Origin: PALSA-243 sp963743705
Lineage (GTDB): Bacteria > Acidobacteriota > Terriglobia > Bryobacterales > Bryobacteraceae
DNA length: 64,000 nt
Assembly (NCBI GenBank): GCA_963743705.1
Contig: CAVUQS010000002.1
Location: 1-64,000, forward strand
Reading direction: 5' to 3'
In this document: positions 37,774 to 47,120 of the stretch, one piece after another
Layout: each line of letters begins with the position of its first letter
Numbering within the stretch: the first letter of the stretch is position 1
Notes under the pieces: generated by a model
Told to the model about the DNA's origin: nothing
What the model saw: the letters and a program-made list of their open reading frames with translations, nothing else
The model's database searches: none
Program-made: the position numbers and the translations under genes

Positions 37774-39081
37774 TTATTCCGCTACCAACGGCGTCACCGG
37801 ATCGATCAGCGCCCAACATACAATTCCGCCGGCGTAGATGCCGGCCGAGATGTAGAACGTCAGGTTCCAGTCTCCGGTTTGTTTGAGGATGTAGCCGACG
37901 AGCGCGGGGGCCAATACGCCCGCGAAGTTGCCGAACATGTTCATCGCGCCGGATACCGTGCCGGCGTACTTGCCGCCGATATCCATGGTGGAAGTCCAGG
38001 CGCCCGACATTACCAGGTCGTTTGAAAAGCTGGCCATCGAAATCGCCAGGATCGCCATCACCGGATCGTGCATGCGCGTCGAGAGTATCAGGAATGCCGA
38101 TGCGCCCGTGAAACCGGCGCACGCGACGGTCTTACGCGCTAAGCGCAGGTTCCCAGTCCGCCGCGTCAGCCATGAATTCAGCAGCACGCCCGTCGGGTTG
38201 CCGATGCCTCCGAAAAACAAAGGCAGCCCGCCCAGCAGCAGGCTGGAGGTAAGCGCCAAGCCGCGGCCTTCGCGCAGATAGGTCGGCAGCCAAGTGATGT
38301 AAAAATACCAGCCGTAGCTCAGACAGAAATATTGAATGCAGAGCAGCCATACATGGGGCGAACTCACTAGCGGCAGCCACGGCGCGCGTCCGTGTTGGGT
38401 TGGCGGCTCGATATCGCGCAGCAGCGCGCGCTCGGCCTCGTTCATCTTGGGTTTGTCGAACGGATTGTCGCGATACCACCGGTAAAACACAATCGCCCAC
38501 ACCACGCCCAGGCAACCGAAGATCTCAAACGCGTGCCGCCAGCCGAAGTAGGCGATCACAGAACCTGCCAGAAGCGGCGTCACCGCGCCGCCCCAGCGCG
38601 CGCTCAACCACACGATGCCCTGCGCCCGCGAGCGTTCCTTCCGCGGCAGCCACGTAGTGAAGGCACGCGTGATGCTCGGGAAGCAGCCGGCTTCGCCCGC
38701 GCCGAAAAGGAATCGCGTCACAATCATTGACGTGAAGTTCCAGGTCCAACCGGTCGCGGCGGTGAAGAATGACCACCACAGCACGACGCGCATCAAAACG
38801 CGCCGCGCGCCGATGCGGTCGCACAGGTATCCGCACGGCATTTCGAACAGCGCGTAGGCGATGGCAAACGCCGAAAAGACGTAGCCCATTTGCTGGGCGT
38901 CCAATCCCAGATCGCGCCGGATCATCGGCGTCGCATTCGAAATGCAAACGCGGTCGATGTAGGTGATCACACCGAGCGCAACGGCGAAGTAGATCACCCC
39001 GTGGCGGACGCCCGTGGGCCGCCCATCGGCGCGGCTAACCGCCGGGCTTACCCCCGCGCCTGTCTGCGCGGCTTTAGACAT
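37774..39081 (-). CDS. MFS transporter, anion:cation symporter (ACS) type
   Basis: 435 residues with twelve predicted spans. The ACS/hexuronate-type signatures are ITYIDRVCISNATPMIRRDL at TM1 and GYLCDRIGARRVLMRVVLWW in the TM2-3 loop, with WLPRKERSRAQGIVW later. Likely substrates are sugar acids or related organic anions. It converges on the sugar isomerase at 36852 with a 7-bp gap; both could belong to sugar-acid use, though they are on opposite strands. Confidence 0.85.
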   Translation of the reverse strand: MSKAAQTGAGVSPAVSRADGRPTGVRHGVIYFAVALGVITYIDRVCISNATPMIRRDLGLDAQQMGYVFSAFAIAYALFEMPCGYLCDRIGARRVLMRVVLWWSFFTAATGWTWNFTSMIVTRFLFGAGEAGCFPSITRAFTTWLPRKERSRAQGIVWLSARWGGAVTPLLAGSVIAYFGWRHAFEIFGCLGVVWAIVFYRWYRDNPFDKPKMNEAERALLRDIEPPTQHGRAPWLPLVSSPHVWLLCIQYFCLSYGWYFYITWLPTYLREGRGLALTSSLLLGGLPLFFGGIGNPTGVLLNSWLTRRTGNLRLARKTVACAGFTGASAFLILSTRMHDPVMAILAISMASFSNDLVMSGAWTSTMDIGGKYAGTVSGAMNMFGNFAGVLAPALVGYILKQTGDWNLTFYISAGIYAGGIVCWALIDPVTPLVAE

Positions 39082-39145
39082 CGGCGGACTTCCGCCCCAA
39101 GGTACATTTTCTTCTCGCGAGTTCCCATCCCGACATCATGTTTCC

Positions 39146-40525
39146 TTACCGGCGAATCCGGAAGCGGTATACCAGAGCTCCCAGACCAACGGTAGCAAAA
39201 GCCGTCAACGAAGCCCGGGGCTGCTGAATCACGCCGTAGATCATCATACACGCGCCGGCCAAAATGTACGCCGCCGGTATCAAAGGATAGGCGAAATCCA
39301 CCGCGCGCAGCCGCTGCCAACCGGTGCGCTGCTTGCGGAAAATCAGCAGCGAAGCCACCGAGAGCACCGTGAACAGCGTCAGGCTCATGCCGATGTAGGT
39401 CACGAGTTCCGCGAATGGCGTCAGCGTCATCAGCATGGCGCAGATGCCCTGGCTCAGGATCGCAATCACCGGGGTGTGCCACCGCGGATGCACTTCCGCC
39501 GCCGCGCTGAAGAACGCGCGATTCTTGGCCATCGCGTAATAGACCCGCGGTCCGACCGTCATTTCGGCGTTGACGCCGGGCAGAATGCAAAGCGCCAGCA
39601 ACCCCGAAAACGCGCCGGCCACGCCCGGCCCGAACAGATTCGACGCCGACACCGAGCCAATGGCGATTACGCCCTTCATTTGCGACACGGGGGTGGCATA
39701 AATGTAGACCACGTTGAGCGCCAGGTAAAGCGCGGCCACAATTCCGCACCCCGCGGCTAGCGCGGCCGGCAAGGTGCGCTCCGGGCGCTCGACTTCTTCG
39801 GCAATATATGTGGCCGCGTTCCAACCGCTATAGCCGAACGTGACAATCAGAAGGCTGAAGAAGAATTGCGCTGCCAGGCTGACGTTGGTGGTGCGCGCGG
39901 CGTGTTCCGAAAAATGGCTCCAGCTTCCCTGCCCCGCGAGCAACGCCAGCAGCACGAAGCCCGTGAGCACGATGAGCTTCGTCGACGTAAGCACGTTCTG
40001 AACTTTGGCGGTGCGGCCGACCCCCAGACAATTGAGAATGGTGAAAACGGCGATGAGCGCCGAGCCCACCGCTTGGCCTGCGCCCAGGCGAAGCGAGAAT
40101 TCGCCGGAGCCGATGAGGTGGGTGTGATCCTCGCGTAATGCCGGAAAAAAATAGCCGAGATAGTTGGAAAAGGCGAGCGCGGCGGTCGCAATCGAGGCGG
40201 AAAAACCCGCGAAGAACGAGACCCAGCCGGTCATGAATCCCCATTCCGGGCCGAACGCTTGCGTGAGATAGACGTATTCGCCGCCGGAGCTGGGGAAGTT
40301 GATGCCCAATTCGGAATAGCTGAGAGCGCCCGCGAACGCAAACAGCGCTCCCGCGCCCCAGCACGCAAGAATCAGCCATCCGCTGCCTAATTCGCCGGCC
40401 ACCACTCCGGGCGTGGCGAAGATACCCGTGCCGACCATATTCGAGATGACCAGCGCCGTGGCGCTAAAGAAACCGAGCTGACGCAGCAAGCCCGCGTTCG
40501 GAAAGCGCCGGGTGGTTTGGGGCAT
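39146..40525 (-). CDS. APC-superfamily amino acid permease
   Basis: 459 residues and twelve spans. The first membrane segment carries the APC unwound helix motif VISNMVGTGIFATPGVVAGE; GGEYVYLTQAFGPEWGFMTG follows in TM3. FGYSGWNAATYIAEEVERPE (TM6-7 region) is also standard. Moves amino acids with protons. It lies 64 bp upstream of the MFS gene on the same strand. Confidence 0.88.
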   Translation of the reverse strand: MPQTTRRFPNAGLLRQLGFFSATALVISNMVGTGIFATPGVVAGELGSGWLILACWGAGALFAFAGALSYSELGINFPSSGGEYVYLTQAFGPEWGFMTGWVSFFAGFSASIATAALAFSNYLGYFFPALREDHTHLIGSGEFSLRLGAGQAVGSALIAVFTILNCLGVGRTAKVQNVLTSTKLIVLTGFVLLALLAGQGSWSHFSEHAARTTNVSLAAQFFFSLLIVTFGYSGWNAATYIAEEVERPERTLPAALAAGCGIVAALYLALNVVYIYATPVSQMKGVIAIGSVSASNLFGPGVAGAFSGLLALCILPGVNAEMTVGPRVYYAMAKNRAFFSAAAEVHPRWHTPVIAILSQGICAMLMTLTPFAELVTYIGMSLTLFTVLSVASLLIFRKQRTGWQRLRAVDFAYPLIPAAYILAGACMMIYGVIQQPRASLTAFATVGLGALVYRFRIRR

Positions 40526-40542
40526 TCGGGTCTTAAGGCCAT

Positions 40543-40565
40543 TGTAGGGCAGACAGGGCCCTACA
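40543..40565 (-). terminator. Hairpin downstream of the TadE-like genes
   Basis: Perfect 8-bp arms tgtagggc and gccctaca around a 7-base loop, between the end of the TadE gene (40598) and the start of the permease (40525). No T tract follows, so termination would be weak. Confidence 0.4.
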
Positions 40566-40597
40566 GCCAGAATCCCGATAAGTGGGGTTAGCTGGGC

Positions 40598-41140
40598 CTA
40601 GAACACTACTTGTTGGTGCGTGTACGCGGGCATCCAAAACTTTCCGAAATTAAACGACGAGCCACTTCCTGGGGCAACAATTCCAACCAATGGGCTCCAT
40701 TGAAACGCCGCCTGAATTTCAAAGTCCGAACCTGGCGTGTTATTGCTCGACGGGGGCCACGCCGTGGCATTCTGGTCGCAACCGCTCGACGGAGTGGAAG
40801 AATTGGTCAAGATGCAAGTCACCGCCGTGGAAACGGTCTTGTGGTCCGACGCCACCGAATTGAAGGTCATATAGACCGAAGCCGGCGGGACGGCGAACGA
40901 ATAGCTCTTCATCAGCGTCGCCAAGCCTTGAATGCTGGTGGTGCAACTGTTGGTGCCGCCGCAATCGCTGCCGTGATTCGCCAGATAATTGCCAACCTGC
41001 TTCACGGAATATTGCAACGAATCATACTGCCACATGCCAATCGCCATCTGCACGGAAGAAATCCAGATGAAGATCAGCGGAACGCCGGTAAAGGCAAACT
41101 CGAGAATCGCGGTGCCGCGCCGTCTGTCGCGTTTCTTCAT
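40598..41140 (-). CDS. TadE-like pseudopilin/pilus assembly protein
   Basis: 180 residues. The N-terminal RRGTAILEFAFTGVPLIFIW is a TadE motif: a short positive lead, G-x-A-x-x-E-F, then a membrane helix. Four cysteines in the distal domain (SDCGGTNSC; TCILTN..GCDQ) may pair. The second of two tandem TadE-like genes, with 3 bp between them. No tadA/tadB/tadC genes are nearby, so this is a detached minor-pilin pair. Confidence 0.85.
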   Translation of the reverse strand: MKKRDRRRGTAILEFAFTGVPLIFIWISSVQMAIGMWQYDSLQYSVKQVGNYLANHGSDCGGTNSCTTSIQGLATLMKSYSFAVPPASVYMTFNSVASDHKTVSTAVTCILTNSSTPSSGCDQNATAWPPSSNNTPGSDFEIQAAFQWSPLVGIVAPGSGSSFNFGKFWMPAYTHQQVVF

Positions 41141-41143
41141 CCT

Positions 41144-41596
41144 TTAGCTCCTCAGCCGCATCTGCACGACGCGGTAGAACGTGGCGCTCTTCTGCAGCAA
41201 GCCCGGAATCGGGATCAGATTCAAGGTAGTGTAGGTCACCGCCACCTGCGACGCAGGCAGCGTGTCGGCGCTGGCCGTGGTCTGGCCGGTGCCCGCTTGC
41301 ACCGCGGTCACCACCACCGGGCTCGAAGCGCAAGTCGGCGTTCCTGTGTTGCTCACGTTGCTGATGACCCTGAGCTCTTCGTTGGCCAGGATGCACGCCG
41401 TTGCCTGGTCCGAAGCTTTCGCCGAGCTTTGGGACGTGTAAAGCGCGGCGACGCGCGCGGCGCTTTCCGTGGAAATCAGGGCATGCGCATAGTAGCCCCA
41501 ATCGTAAGTTCCGATAAAAAAGAAAAGATACCAGGGCATCATGAGCGCCATTTCGAGCGCGCTCCCTCCCCGCTGTGTTCTACGCCGTTTGCTCAT
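41144..41596 (-). CDS. TadE-like pseudopilin protein
   Basis: 150 residues with RTQRGGSALEMALMMPWYLF at the N-terminus (TadE lead plus helix). A Ser/Thr-rich domain follows with two cysteines (TACILAN, TPTCASS). It precedes the second TadE gene and is divergent from the gene at 41716. Confidence 0.85.
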   Translation of the reverse strand: MSKRRRTQRGGSALEMALMMPWYLFFFIGTYDWGYYAHALISTESAARVAALYTSQSSAKASDQATACILANEELRVISNVSNTGTPTCASSPVVVTAVQAGTGQTTASADTLPASQVAVTYTTLNLIPIPGLLQKSATFYRVVQMRLRS

Positions 41597-41715
41597 AAGA
41601 GTGGTCTCGCTATCTGAGTAAACCGTCTTTCAGAGTGAGCCCACAAGATACCCATAGTTAATCGCGTACTCGGAGTTCTTCCGGGACCACGGTTAACGCT
41701 ATATTATGGGACCAG

Positions 41716-41982
41716 ATGAGGCAGGAATCTCCCTATTTCGAGGGGAAGGACCCGGTGCTGATATACATTGCCAAGAAGCTGAAGGATGCTTTGCGGCTGG
41801 AAGAAACCCTAACCGCGGCGGGGATCGATTATGGAGTGGAGGCGGACGAATACCGCGGCGGCGTAGTTTTTCGCTCCGCCCGCGTTGGCGCCTTCTTTTA
41901 TGTTTTGAGGGAAATGTCGGCGGCCGCCAGGGAAGTGATGGAGAAAAGCGGCTTCACGCCGCACATTGAGCCGGCCAACTAA
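41716..41982 (+). CDS. Small conserved-looking protein, unknown
   Basis: 88 residues (MRQESPYFEGKDPVLIYIAK). The alpha/beta pattern LKDALRLEETLTAAGIDYGV, then GVVFRSARVGAFFYVLREM is reminiscent of short DUF2007-like domains, though I cannot confirm it. It has good codon character and ends 52 bp before the convergent ErpA-type gene. Confidence 0.65.
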   Translation: MRQESPYFEGKDPVLIYIAKKLKDALRLEETLTAAGIDYGVEADEYRGGVVFRSARVGAFFYVLREMSAAAREVMEKSGFTPHIEPAN

Positions 41983-42034
41983 GAAAAAAGAGGAAGGGGC
42001 CGATCGGGCGATGGCCCCCTCGCGCCGAAGCGCC

Positions 42035-42358
42035 TTAGACCTGGAACGAACTGCCGCAGCCGCAAGTGGACTTCACCTGCGGATTGTTGAACTTGAATCC
42101 CGAACCTTCCAGCGTTTCGACGTAATCGACCTCTGCGCCATCCAGATAGAGGAGGCTGGCCTGGTCGACGAAGATCTTCAAACCGTCGTAGCTGTAGGTC
42201 TTATCGAGCATGTTCGGCTGGTTTTCAAAAGCCATGGAATAGCTGAATCCGGAGCAACCTCCGCCCACCACCGCGATCCGAAGACCGACGGGCGAGGGCT
42301 CCTGGGACCCCATGATCTCTTTCACTTTTCCAACCGCTTTTTCCGTAAATTGCAGCAT
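42035..42358 (-). CDS. erpA: A-type iron-sulfur carrier (ErpA/IscA)
   Basis: 107 residues with the three conserved cysteines C35 (GGGCSGFSY), C99 and C101 (STCGCGSSF) and the family motifs LTEKA-like start and FVDQASLLYLDGAEVDYVE. It delivers clusters to apo-proteins. ErpA and IscA are hard to separate by sequence. Confidence 0.9.
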   Translation of the reverse strand: MLQFTEKAVGKVKEIMGSQEPSPVGLRIAVVGGGCSGFSYSMAFENQPNMLDKTYSYDGLKIFVDQASLLYLDGAEVDYVETLEGSGFKFNNPQVKSTCGCGSSFQV

Positions 42359-42511
42359 GCGATTTTATACTCCTGAGTTGCCTGAGCTGAATCCAGTATA
42401 CCCAATTGTTTCGATGCGCTTGCACAGTTTTTCGTCGCAAATTTCGCGCGCCCGGCCTATGCTATCGTTCAATTGAAACCCGCAACCGGGGGAGCGCGTC
42501 CGACAGGGTGT

Positions 42512-43177
42512 ATGGGAACGATGACCGGCACGCTTGCGATTCCCGGTTTCGGCAGCAGGGTTGCCACGAAAACCAAGGTGGATTACGAGAATACACCGGA
42601 GGGTTTGCTGGTTCGTCGCGCTCAGGCGGGCGACGAAGCCGCTTTCCGCGAAATCGTGGAACGCTACCAAGCCAAGGTTTTCTCCATAATTCACGGCATC
42701 GTCCGCCAACGCAATGACGTGGAAGACATTGCGCAGCAAGTATTTGCAAAGGTTTACGTCTCCGTCCGGAACTTCGATTTCCGCAGTTCGCTCATCACTT
42801 GGATCTACAAAATTACGGTGAATGAATGCTTCGACTACCTCCGTAAGCGGAAGGTGCGCAAGCTGGTATATGAGAGCGATTTAAGCGAGGACGAAGTTCG
42901 CCGGGTGGAGAACACCGAGCCCAGCATGGGGAGGCCGACGCCGGCCGATTCCTCGCTGGCGCAACGGGATTACGTTTTGAAGCTCCTCGCCCGCGTATCC
43001 GAAGAGGAACGCTCCCTGTTGTTGCTGAAAGAGGTAGAGGGCTATTCGGTGGAAGAACTGGCCGCGAAGACCGGAATGAATGAAAATACGATCAAAGTAA
43101 AGCTCTTCCGGGCGCGGCAAAAACTGGTAAAAGCGGCGCAACGTTTGGAGCGTTCGCCAGGCTTGGTCACCGGTTAA
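42512..43177 (+). CDS. ECF (RpoE-type) RNA polymerase sigma factor
   Basis: 221 residues from ATG 42512 (the frame opens further at TTG 42473). Region 2: LVRRAQAGDEAAFREIVERY, DVEDIAQQVFAKVYVSVRNF, SSLITWIYKITVNECFDYLR. Region 4: LKLLARVSEEERSLLLLKEV, GYSVEELAAKTGMNENTIKV. The cognate anti-sigma gene follows after 86 bp. Likely responds to envelope or metal stress together with the CpxP-like product. Confidence 0.92.
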   Translation: MGTMTGTLAIPGFGSRVATKTKVDYENTPEGLLVRRAQAGDEAAFREIVERYQAKVFSIIHGIVRQRNDVEDIAQQVFAKVYVSVRNFDFRSSLITWIYKITVNECFDYLRKRKVRKLVYESDLSEDEVRRVENTEPSMGRPTPADSSLAQRDYVLKLLARVSEEERSLLLLKEVEGYSVEELAAKTGMNENTIKVKLFRARQKLVKAAQRLERSPGLVTG

Positions 43178-43263
43178 GTTTCTCAGTTGCATGGGTTCCC
43201 GAAAGCGGGCGGCAGACCTGCGACGGGCGTTTTTTAACGTGGTAAGTTACAAGGGAAGAAACT

Positions 43264-43725
43264 ATGCACGCTGTGGTAATGGAAAACGTCGAGGAGTTCC
43301 TCGCCGGCACGCTGGAACCGGCGGAACGCCGTACCATAGAAGCCCATCTTGCAAGCTGCGCGGCATGCCGTGAAGAAATGCAACAGATGGAAGACGTCAA
43401 TCTACTCTTTAGTTCCTTGAGCGCGCGCGAAGCGCTCGAGCCCGCTCCGGGCTTCTATGCGCGCGTCATGCAGCAGGTGGGCGAGCAACGGCCCGCTCCA
43501 TCCTGGATCAATCTTTTTGCGCTATCGCCCGATTCCGGGCGGCGCCTCGCATTAGCATGCTCCGTCATTCTGGTCGCGTTGGGCACGTTCCTGGTTTCCA
43601 ACGAACTCAGGTACTCGGCTGGGCCGATGCCCGACGCGATTATGGCCGAGCAGTCGCAGCCAGCGTTCGATTCGGCGCCGGCGTCGGAAAATATGCTCGT
43701 GACGCTGGCCAACTATGAGCACTAG
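43264..43725 (+). CDS. Zinc-finger transmembrane anti-sigma factor
   Basis: 153 residues. The ZAS motif has H28, C32 and C35 (EAHLASCAACREEM), then a linker, a membrane span at about 94-111 (LALACSVILVALGTFLVS), and a short periplasmic tail. It would hold the upstream sigma factor at the membrane. Overlaps the next start by 11 bp. Confidence 0.88.
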   Translation: MHAVVMENVEEFLAGTLEPAERRTIEAHLASCAACREEMQQMEDVNLLFSSLSAREALEPAPGFYARVMQQVGEQRPAPSWINLFALSPDSGRRLALACSVILVALGTFLVSNELRYSAGPMPDAIMAEQSQPAFDSAPASENMLVTLANYEH

Positions 43726-44089
43726 CGTCGTCAGCCGGCCATCGCTCGGACGCGGATGGGATCCGCGCGTTGCGGCGGCGATCGTGTTGGTATTGGTATT
43801 TCTTTGCGGCGCGGCAGCGGGGGCTCTGGCGATGAACCTGGGCTTCCACCGCGCCTTGCATCAACCGGATTTCGATACTCCCGCCGGCAAGATCCACTTC
43901 TTCGAACGCATGCAGAAGGAACTCAATCTGACGCCGCAGCAATCGGAGCAGATGCAATCGATCCTCAACGACTTCTGGCAGTATTACCGCAGCGTGCTCA
44001 GCGATTCCAAATCGCGCGTCGAGCAGATTCTGGACGAAAATCAACGGCGCAAATTCGAGCACATGCTGCAGGATGCGCAGCACCCGTAA
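43715..44089 (+). CDS. CpxP/ZraP-like periplasmic heavy-metal sensor protein
   Basis: 124 residues. An N-terminal membrane span (AAAIVLVLVFLCGAAAGALA) is followed by the LTxxQ pair typical of CpxP/ZraP folds (LNLTPQQSEQMQSILNDFWQ) and a helical end (VEQILDENQRRKFEHML). It completes a sigma/anti-sigma/sensor operon. Confidence 0.85.
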   Translation: MSTSVVSRPSLGRGWDPRVAAAIVLVLVFLCGAAAGALAMNLGFHRALHQPDFDTPAGKIHFFERMQKELNLTPQQSEQMQSILNDFWQYYRSVLSDSKSRVEQILDENQRRKFEHMLQDAQHP

Positions 44090-44171
44090 GCAGACTGCGT
44101 TCAGCGTATAACTCCAAAGTTAGTATCCCCTTCTATTGACAGTAGGTTGCAGTCAAAGCCAAAATAAGAGC

Positions 44172-44720
44172 TTGAATCGTTCCTTGCGCCCGCGCCTGCT
44201 GATCGCCGTTACTCTTGCCTGCGGTCTTCTTTCCTGCACTCCGGCCGAAAAAGCCGAGCCGCCGCGCACTTATCAAATGGGCGAGCGGGTTTCGCTGGGC
44301 AACATGTCCTATACCGTCTTCGAACGGCAATGGCAGACGCAGTTCGGCGCCGGCCTGGATGCGCGCGTACCGCAGAACCGTTTTTTTCTGCTCCGCATTT
44401 CGGCCATCAACGGCGGTGGCGCTGAGGCCATTGTGCCGAATCTGGAATTGGTCGACGATTCCGGCGCCAGCTACCCCGAATCGGGCGACGGCGAAGGCGT
44501 GACGGATTGGCTTGGCGCCCGGCGGCAGGTGGGGCCGAACCAAACCACGCAGGGATACGTGCTCTTCGACGTGCAGCCGAAGCACTACAAGCTGAAGTTC
44601 ATCGACGAAGACGGCAAACGCGCCGCATTGGTGGATCTGCCGCTCACATTCGACTCGGACGCGCCGGACGTGACTACGCCTTTATCGCCCGATCCCATTG
44701 CCGACACCAAGAAGCAATAG
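44172..44720 (+). CDS. DUF4352-like lipoprotein
   Basis: From TTG 44172 the protein begins NRSLRPRLLIAVTLACGLLS with the lipobox cysteine next (CTPAEK), a clean lipoprotein signal; the frame also opens at TTG 44136. The mature domain (YQMGERVSLGNMSYTVFERQ, NRFFLLRISAINGGGAEAIV, GYVLFDVQPKHYKLKFIDED) is a DUF4352-type immunoglobulin-like beta sandwich. Function unknown; likely periplasmic. Confidence 0.75.
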   Translation: MNRSLRPRLLIAVTLACGLLSCTPAEKAEPPRTYQMGERVSLGNMSYTVFERQWQTQFGAGLDARVPQNRFFLLRISAINGGGAEAIVPNLELVDDSGASYPESGDGEGVTDWLGARRQVGPNQTTQGYVLFDVQPKHYKLKFIDEDGKRAALVDLPLTFDSDAPDVTTPLSPDPIADTKKQ

Positions 44721-44788
44721 CGTCCAGGCAGCCCCCAAGAGCGCGCTAGCTGACATTTGCGGCAATCCCGCCCGCATACAATAGATAT

Positions 44789-46000
44789 ATGTGGTTCGCC
44801 ACGGCGCTGTTACTTTTCTTCCAATCCACGGATCCAAGCGCCGAGGGTGTGAAGGCGTTAGAAGATCATCGCTACGACGCCGCAGTGGAATCGTTCACCA
44901 AAGCCATTGCCAGCGACCCCAACGATTACGCCGCGCACTTCAACCTTGCCATGGCCTACGGCTTTCTGGACAAGGACGCCGAGGGCATCGCCGAATATCG
45001 CAAGACACTCGAGCTGAAGCCCGGCCTCTTCGAAGCCGAGACCAACGAGGGCACCCTGCTGCTGCGCCAGAAACGCGCCGCCGAAGCGCTTCCCCTGTTC
45101 GAGGACGCCGTGCGCCAAAAGCCCCAGGATTTCGGTGCGCGCTATCACCTGGGCCAATGCCAACTCGACAGTGGGGACGCCGCCAAAGCCGAAGAGAGCT
45201 TCCGCGCCGCGCTGGAGGTCAACCCCAAATCGGCGGGCGCGGAATTAGGCCTCGCGCACGCGCTGGCCGCGCAATCGAAACTGGCCGACGCCGCGCCGCA
45301 TTTCCGCCAGGCGGCGCAGATCGATCCCACCTACCGGAACTGGCTGATCGAACTGGCCGGCCTTTACGAAAAGAACCAGCAAATTCTCGAGGCGATCGCC
45401 ATTCTGCGCGAATTTCCCGACAATCCCGGCGCGCAGGAGCATCTGGGGGAATTAATGCTCCGCGGCAAGCAGTACGCGGACGCGATCCCCAGCCTGGAGC
45501 ATGCCTATGCCAAGGACCCCACGGCTGCCAATGCCGCCGCTCTGGCCTTCGCGTATCAGGCTAACCACCAGACCGATAAGGCTTTGCCGCTCTTCGAAAA
45601 GGCTGTGGCGGGCAAACCCGGCGATTTCGACCTTCACATGATGTGCGGCCGCGCTTTGCAAGAATCGAAACAATTTCCGGCCGCCGCCCGTCAATTTAAC
45701 GAAGCGGTGAAAATTAAGCCCAACGACATGCGCGCGTGGAGCAACTTCGGCGCCGCGCTCTACCTGGCGGGCGACCTCGAACCATCCCTTGCCGCCTTCG
45801 ATCATGCGCGCGCGCTGGGCGAAAATACTGCCGGCAACTGGTTCCTGCGCGCCATCATCCTCGACAAGCTGCGCCAGTTGAAGCCGGCGCTCGAAGCTTA
45901 CCGCCAGTTCCTTTCCATGAGCCACGGCGAAAACGATAACCAGGAATTTCAGGCGCGTCAGCGGTCTCGCATCATCCAGAGCGAATTGGAGAAGCACTGA
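44789..46000 (+). CDS. TPR-repeat protein, probably exported
   Basis: 403 residues. The short hydrophobic start (MWFATALLLFFQS) may be a signal. Tandem TPRs run from residue 16 to 390 (AAVESFTKAIASDPNDYAAH, YRKTLELKPGLFEAETNEGT, AALEVNPKSAGAELGLAHAL, FEKAVAGKPGDFDLHMMCGR). Its stop overlaps the next ATG by one base (46000), making a three-gene run with the helical proteins downstream. Confidence 0.85.
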   Translation: MWFATALLLFFQSTDPSAEGVKALEDHRYDAAVESFTKAIASDPNDYAAHFNLAMAYGFLDKDAEGIAEYRKTLELKPGLFEAETNEGTLLLRQKRAAEALPLFEDAVRQKPQDFGARYHLGQCQLDSGDAAKAEESFRAALEVNPKSAGAELGLAHALAAQSKLADAAPHFRQAAQIDPTYRNWLIELAGLYEKNQQILEAIAILREFPDNPGAQEHLGELMLRGKQYADAIPSLEHAYAKDPTAANAAALAFAYQANHQTDKALPLFEKAVAGKPGDFDLHMMCGRALQESKQFPAAARQFNEAVKIKPNDMRAWSNFGAALYLAGDLEPSLAAFDHARALGENTAGNWFLRAIILDKLRQLKPALEAYRQFLSMSHGENDNQEFQARQRSRIIQSELEKH

Positions 46001-46443
46001 TGCTCACCCGGCTTGCTTTCGCCGCCATGTTGGTTCTGAGCGGCGTGCCCAGCGCGCACGCTGACCTGAAGCGCGCGATGGCGGAAACGAATCTCGAGAA
46101 GCGCTCGAAGCTCGCGCTCGATAACGCCAAATCAGCGTATCAGGCCGCGCGCGAAGCGTATCAAAAGGGCGATATGGAGAGGGTGCAGGCCTTAGCCGAT
46201 GAGATCGATCAATCGGTGGCGCTTGCCTATCAATCGCTGGTTGACACTGGTAAAGATCCGCGCCGCAGCTCGCGCTATTTTAAGAGCGCCGAAATCGAAA
46301 CGCGCGACCTCGCGCGGCGCGTGGAAGGGTTCCAAGAGGAAATGAATTACGACGAGCGCTCAATTTTGGAAAAAGCCAAGGCCCGCGTGCAGAAGGTCCA
46401 CGACGATCTGCTGCTCGGTTTGATGGAGGGCAAAAGGAAATGA
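46000..46443 (+). CDS. Exported helical protein, unknown
   Basis: 147 residues: signal peptide (LAFAAMLVLSGVPSAHA), then an almost wholly helical, charged domain (NAKSAYQAAREAYQKGDMER, ERSILEKAKARVQKVHDDLL). Overlaps the next gene by 4 bp. The motifs resemble those of the following protein (RSSRYFKSAEIETRDLARRV), so the two may be related partners. Confidence 0.75.
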   Translation: MLTRLAFAAMLVLSGVPSAHADLKRAMAETNLEKRSKLALDNAKSAYQAAREAYQKGDMERVQALADEIDQSVALAYQSLVDTGKDPRRSSRYFKSAEIETRDLARRVEGFQEEMNYDERSILEKAKARVQKVHDDLLLGLMEGKRK

Positions 46444-47120
46444 AATCGCTGCTTTCTATTGCGGCTGCCGCCTTGGCGCTAGCCGCTCCGCTCGCTGCGC
46501 AAGACCGCGACTTCCTGACGTCGGAAGAAGCGGCGCAGATCAAGGAAGCGCAGGAGCCGAACCAGCGCCTCGAGCTCTACGCCAAATTCGCGCACCGTCG
46601 CATCGATCTGGTCAAATCGCTGATCGCCAGAGACAAGCCCGGCCGATCACTGGTGATCCACGATGCCCTCGACGACTACACGCAGATGCTGGATGCCATC
46701 GATTCGGTGGCGGACGATGCGCTCGAACGCAAGCTCGATATCAAAGCAGGTATGACGCTGATGGCGAACTACGAGCGCGACGCCCTGCCCCTGCTCAAGA
46801 GAATCCGCGATAGCCATCCCAAGGATCTCAATAGCTACGATTTCGTTCTGAAGACGGCCATTGACGCGACCAATGCAAGCATCGATTCAGGGTCGGCCGA
46901 TCTCGACGAGCGCGCCAAGGACGTGCAGGCGCGTCAGGCGCAGGAAAAGAAGACGATCGAGCAGATGCAGACGCCCGCAAAAGGCGATGCGAAGCCCGGC
47001 GACAAGAAAACGGTCGATCAGCAGCAGGATGCAACGCCGCAGCGCAAGCCGCCGACGCTCATGCGCCCGGGCGAAAAGATGGGTCCGACCGGCGCCACCG
47101 GGTCTACCGGAGATAAGTAG
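46440..47120 (+). CDS. Exported helical protein with Lys/Gln-rich tail, unknown
   Basis: 226 residues: signal peptide (LLSIAAAALALAAPLAAQ), helical domain (LELYAKFAHRRIDLVKSLIA, NYERDALPLLKRIRDSHPKD), then a low-complexity tail (KGDAKPGDKKTVDQQQDATP ... GPTGATGSTG). It ends the TPR operon. No family recognised. Confidence 0.75.
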   Translation: MKSLLSIAAAALALAAPLAAQDRDFLTSEEAAQIKEAQEPNQRLELYAKFAHRRIDLVKSLIARDKPGRSLVIHDALDDYTQMLDAIDSVADDALERKLDIKAGMTLMANYERDALPLLKRIRDSHPKDLNSYDFVLKTAIDATNASIDSGSADLDERAKDVQARQAQEKKTIEQMQTPAKGDAKPGDKKTVDQQQDATPQRKPPTLMRPGEKMGPTGATGSTGDK

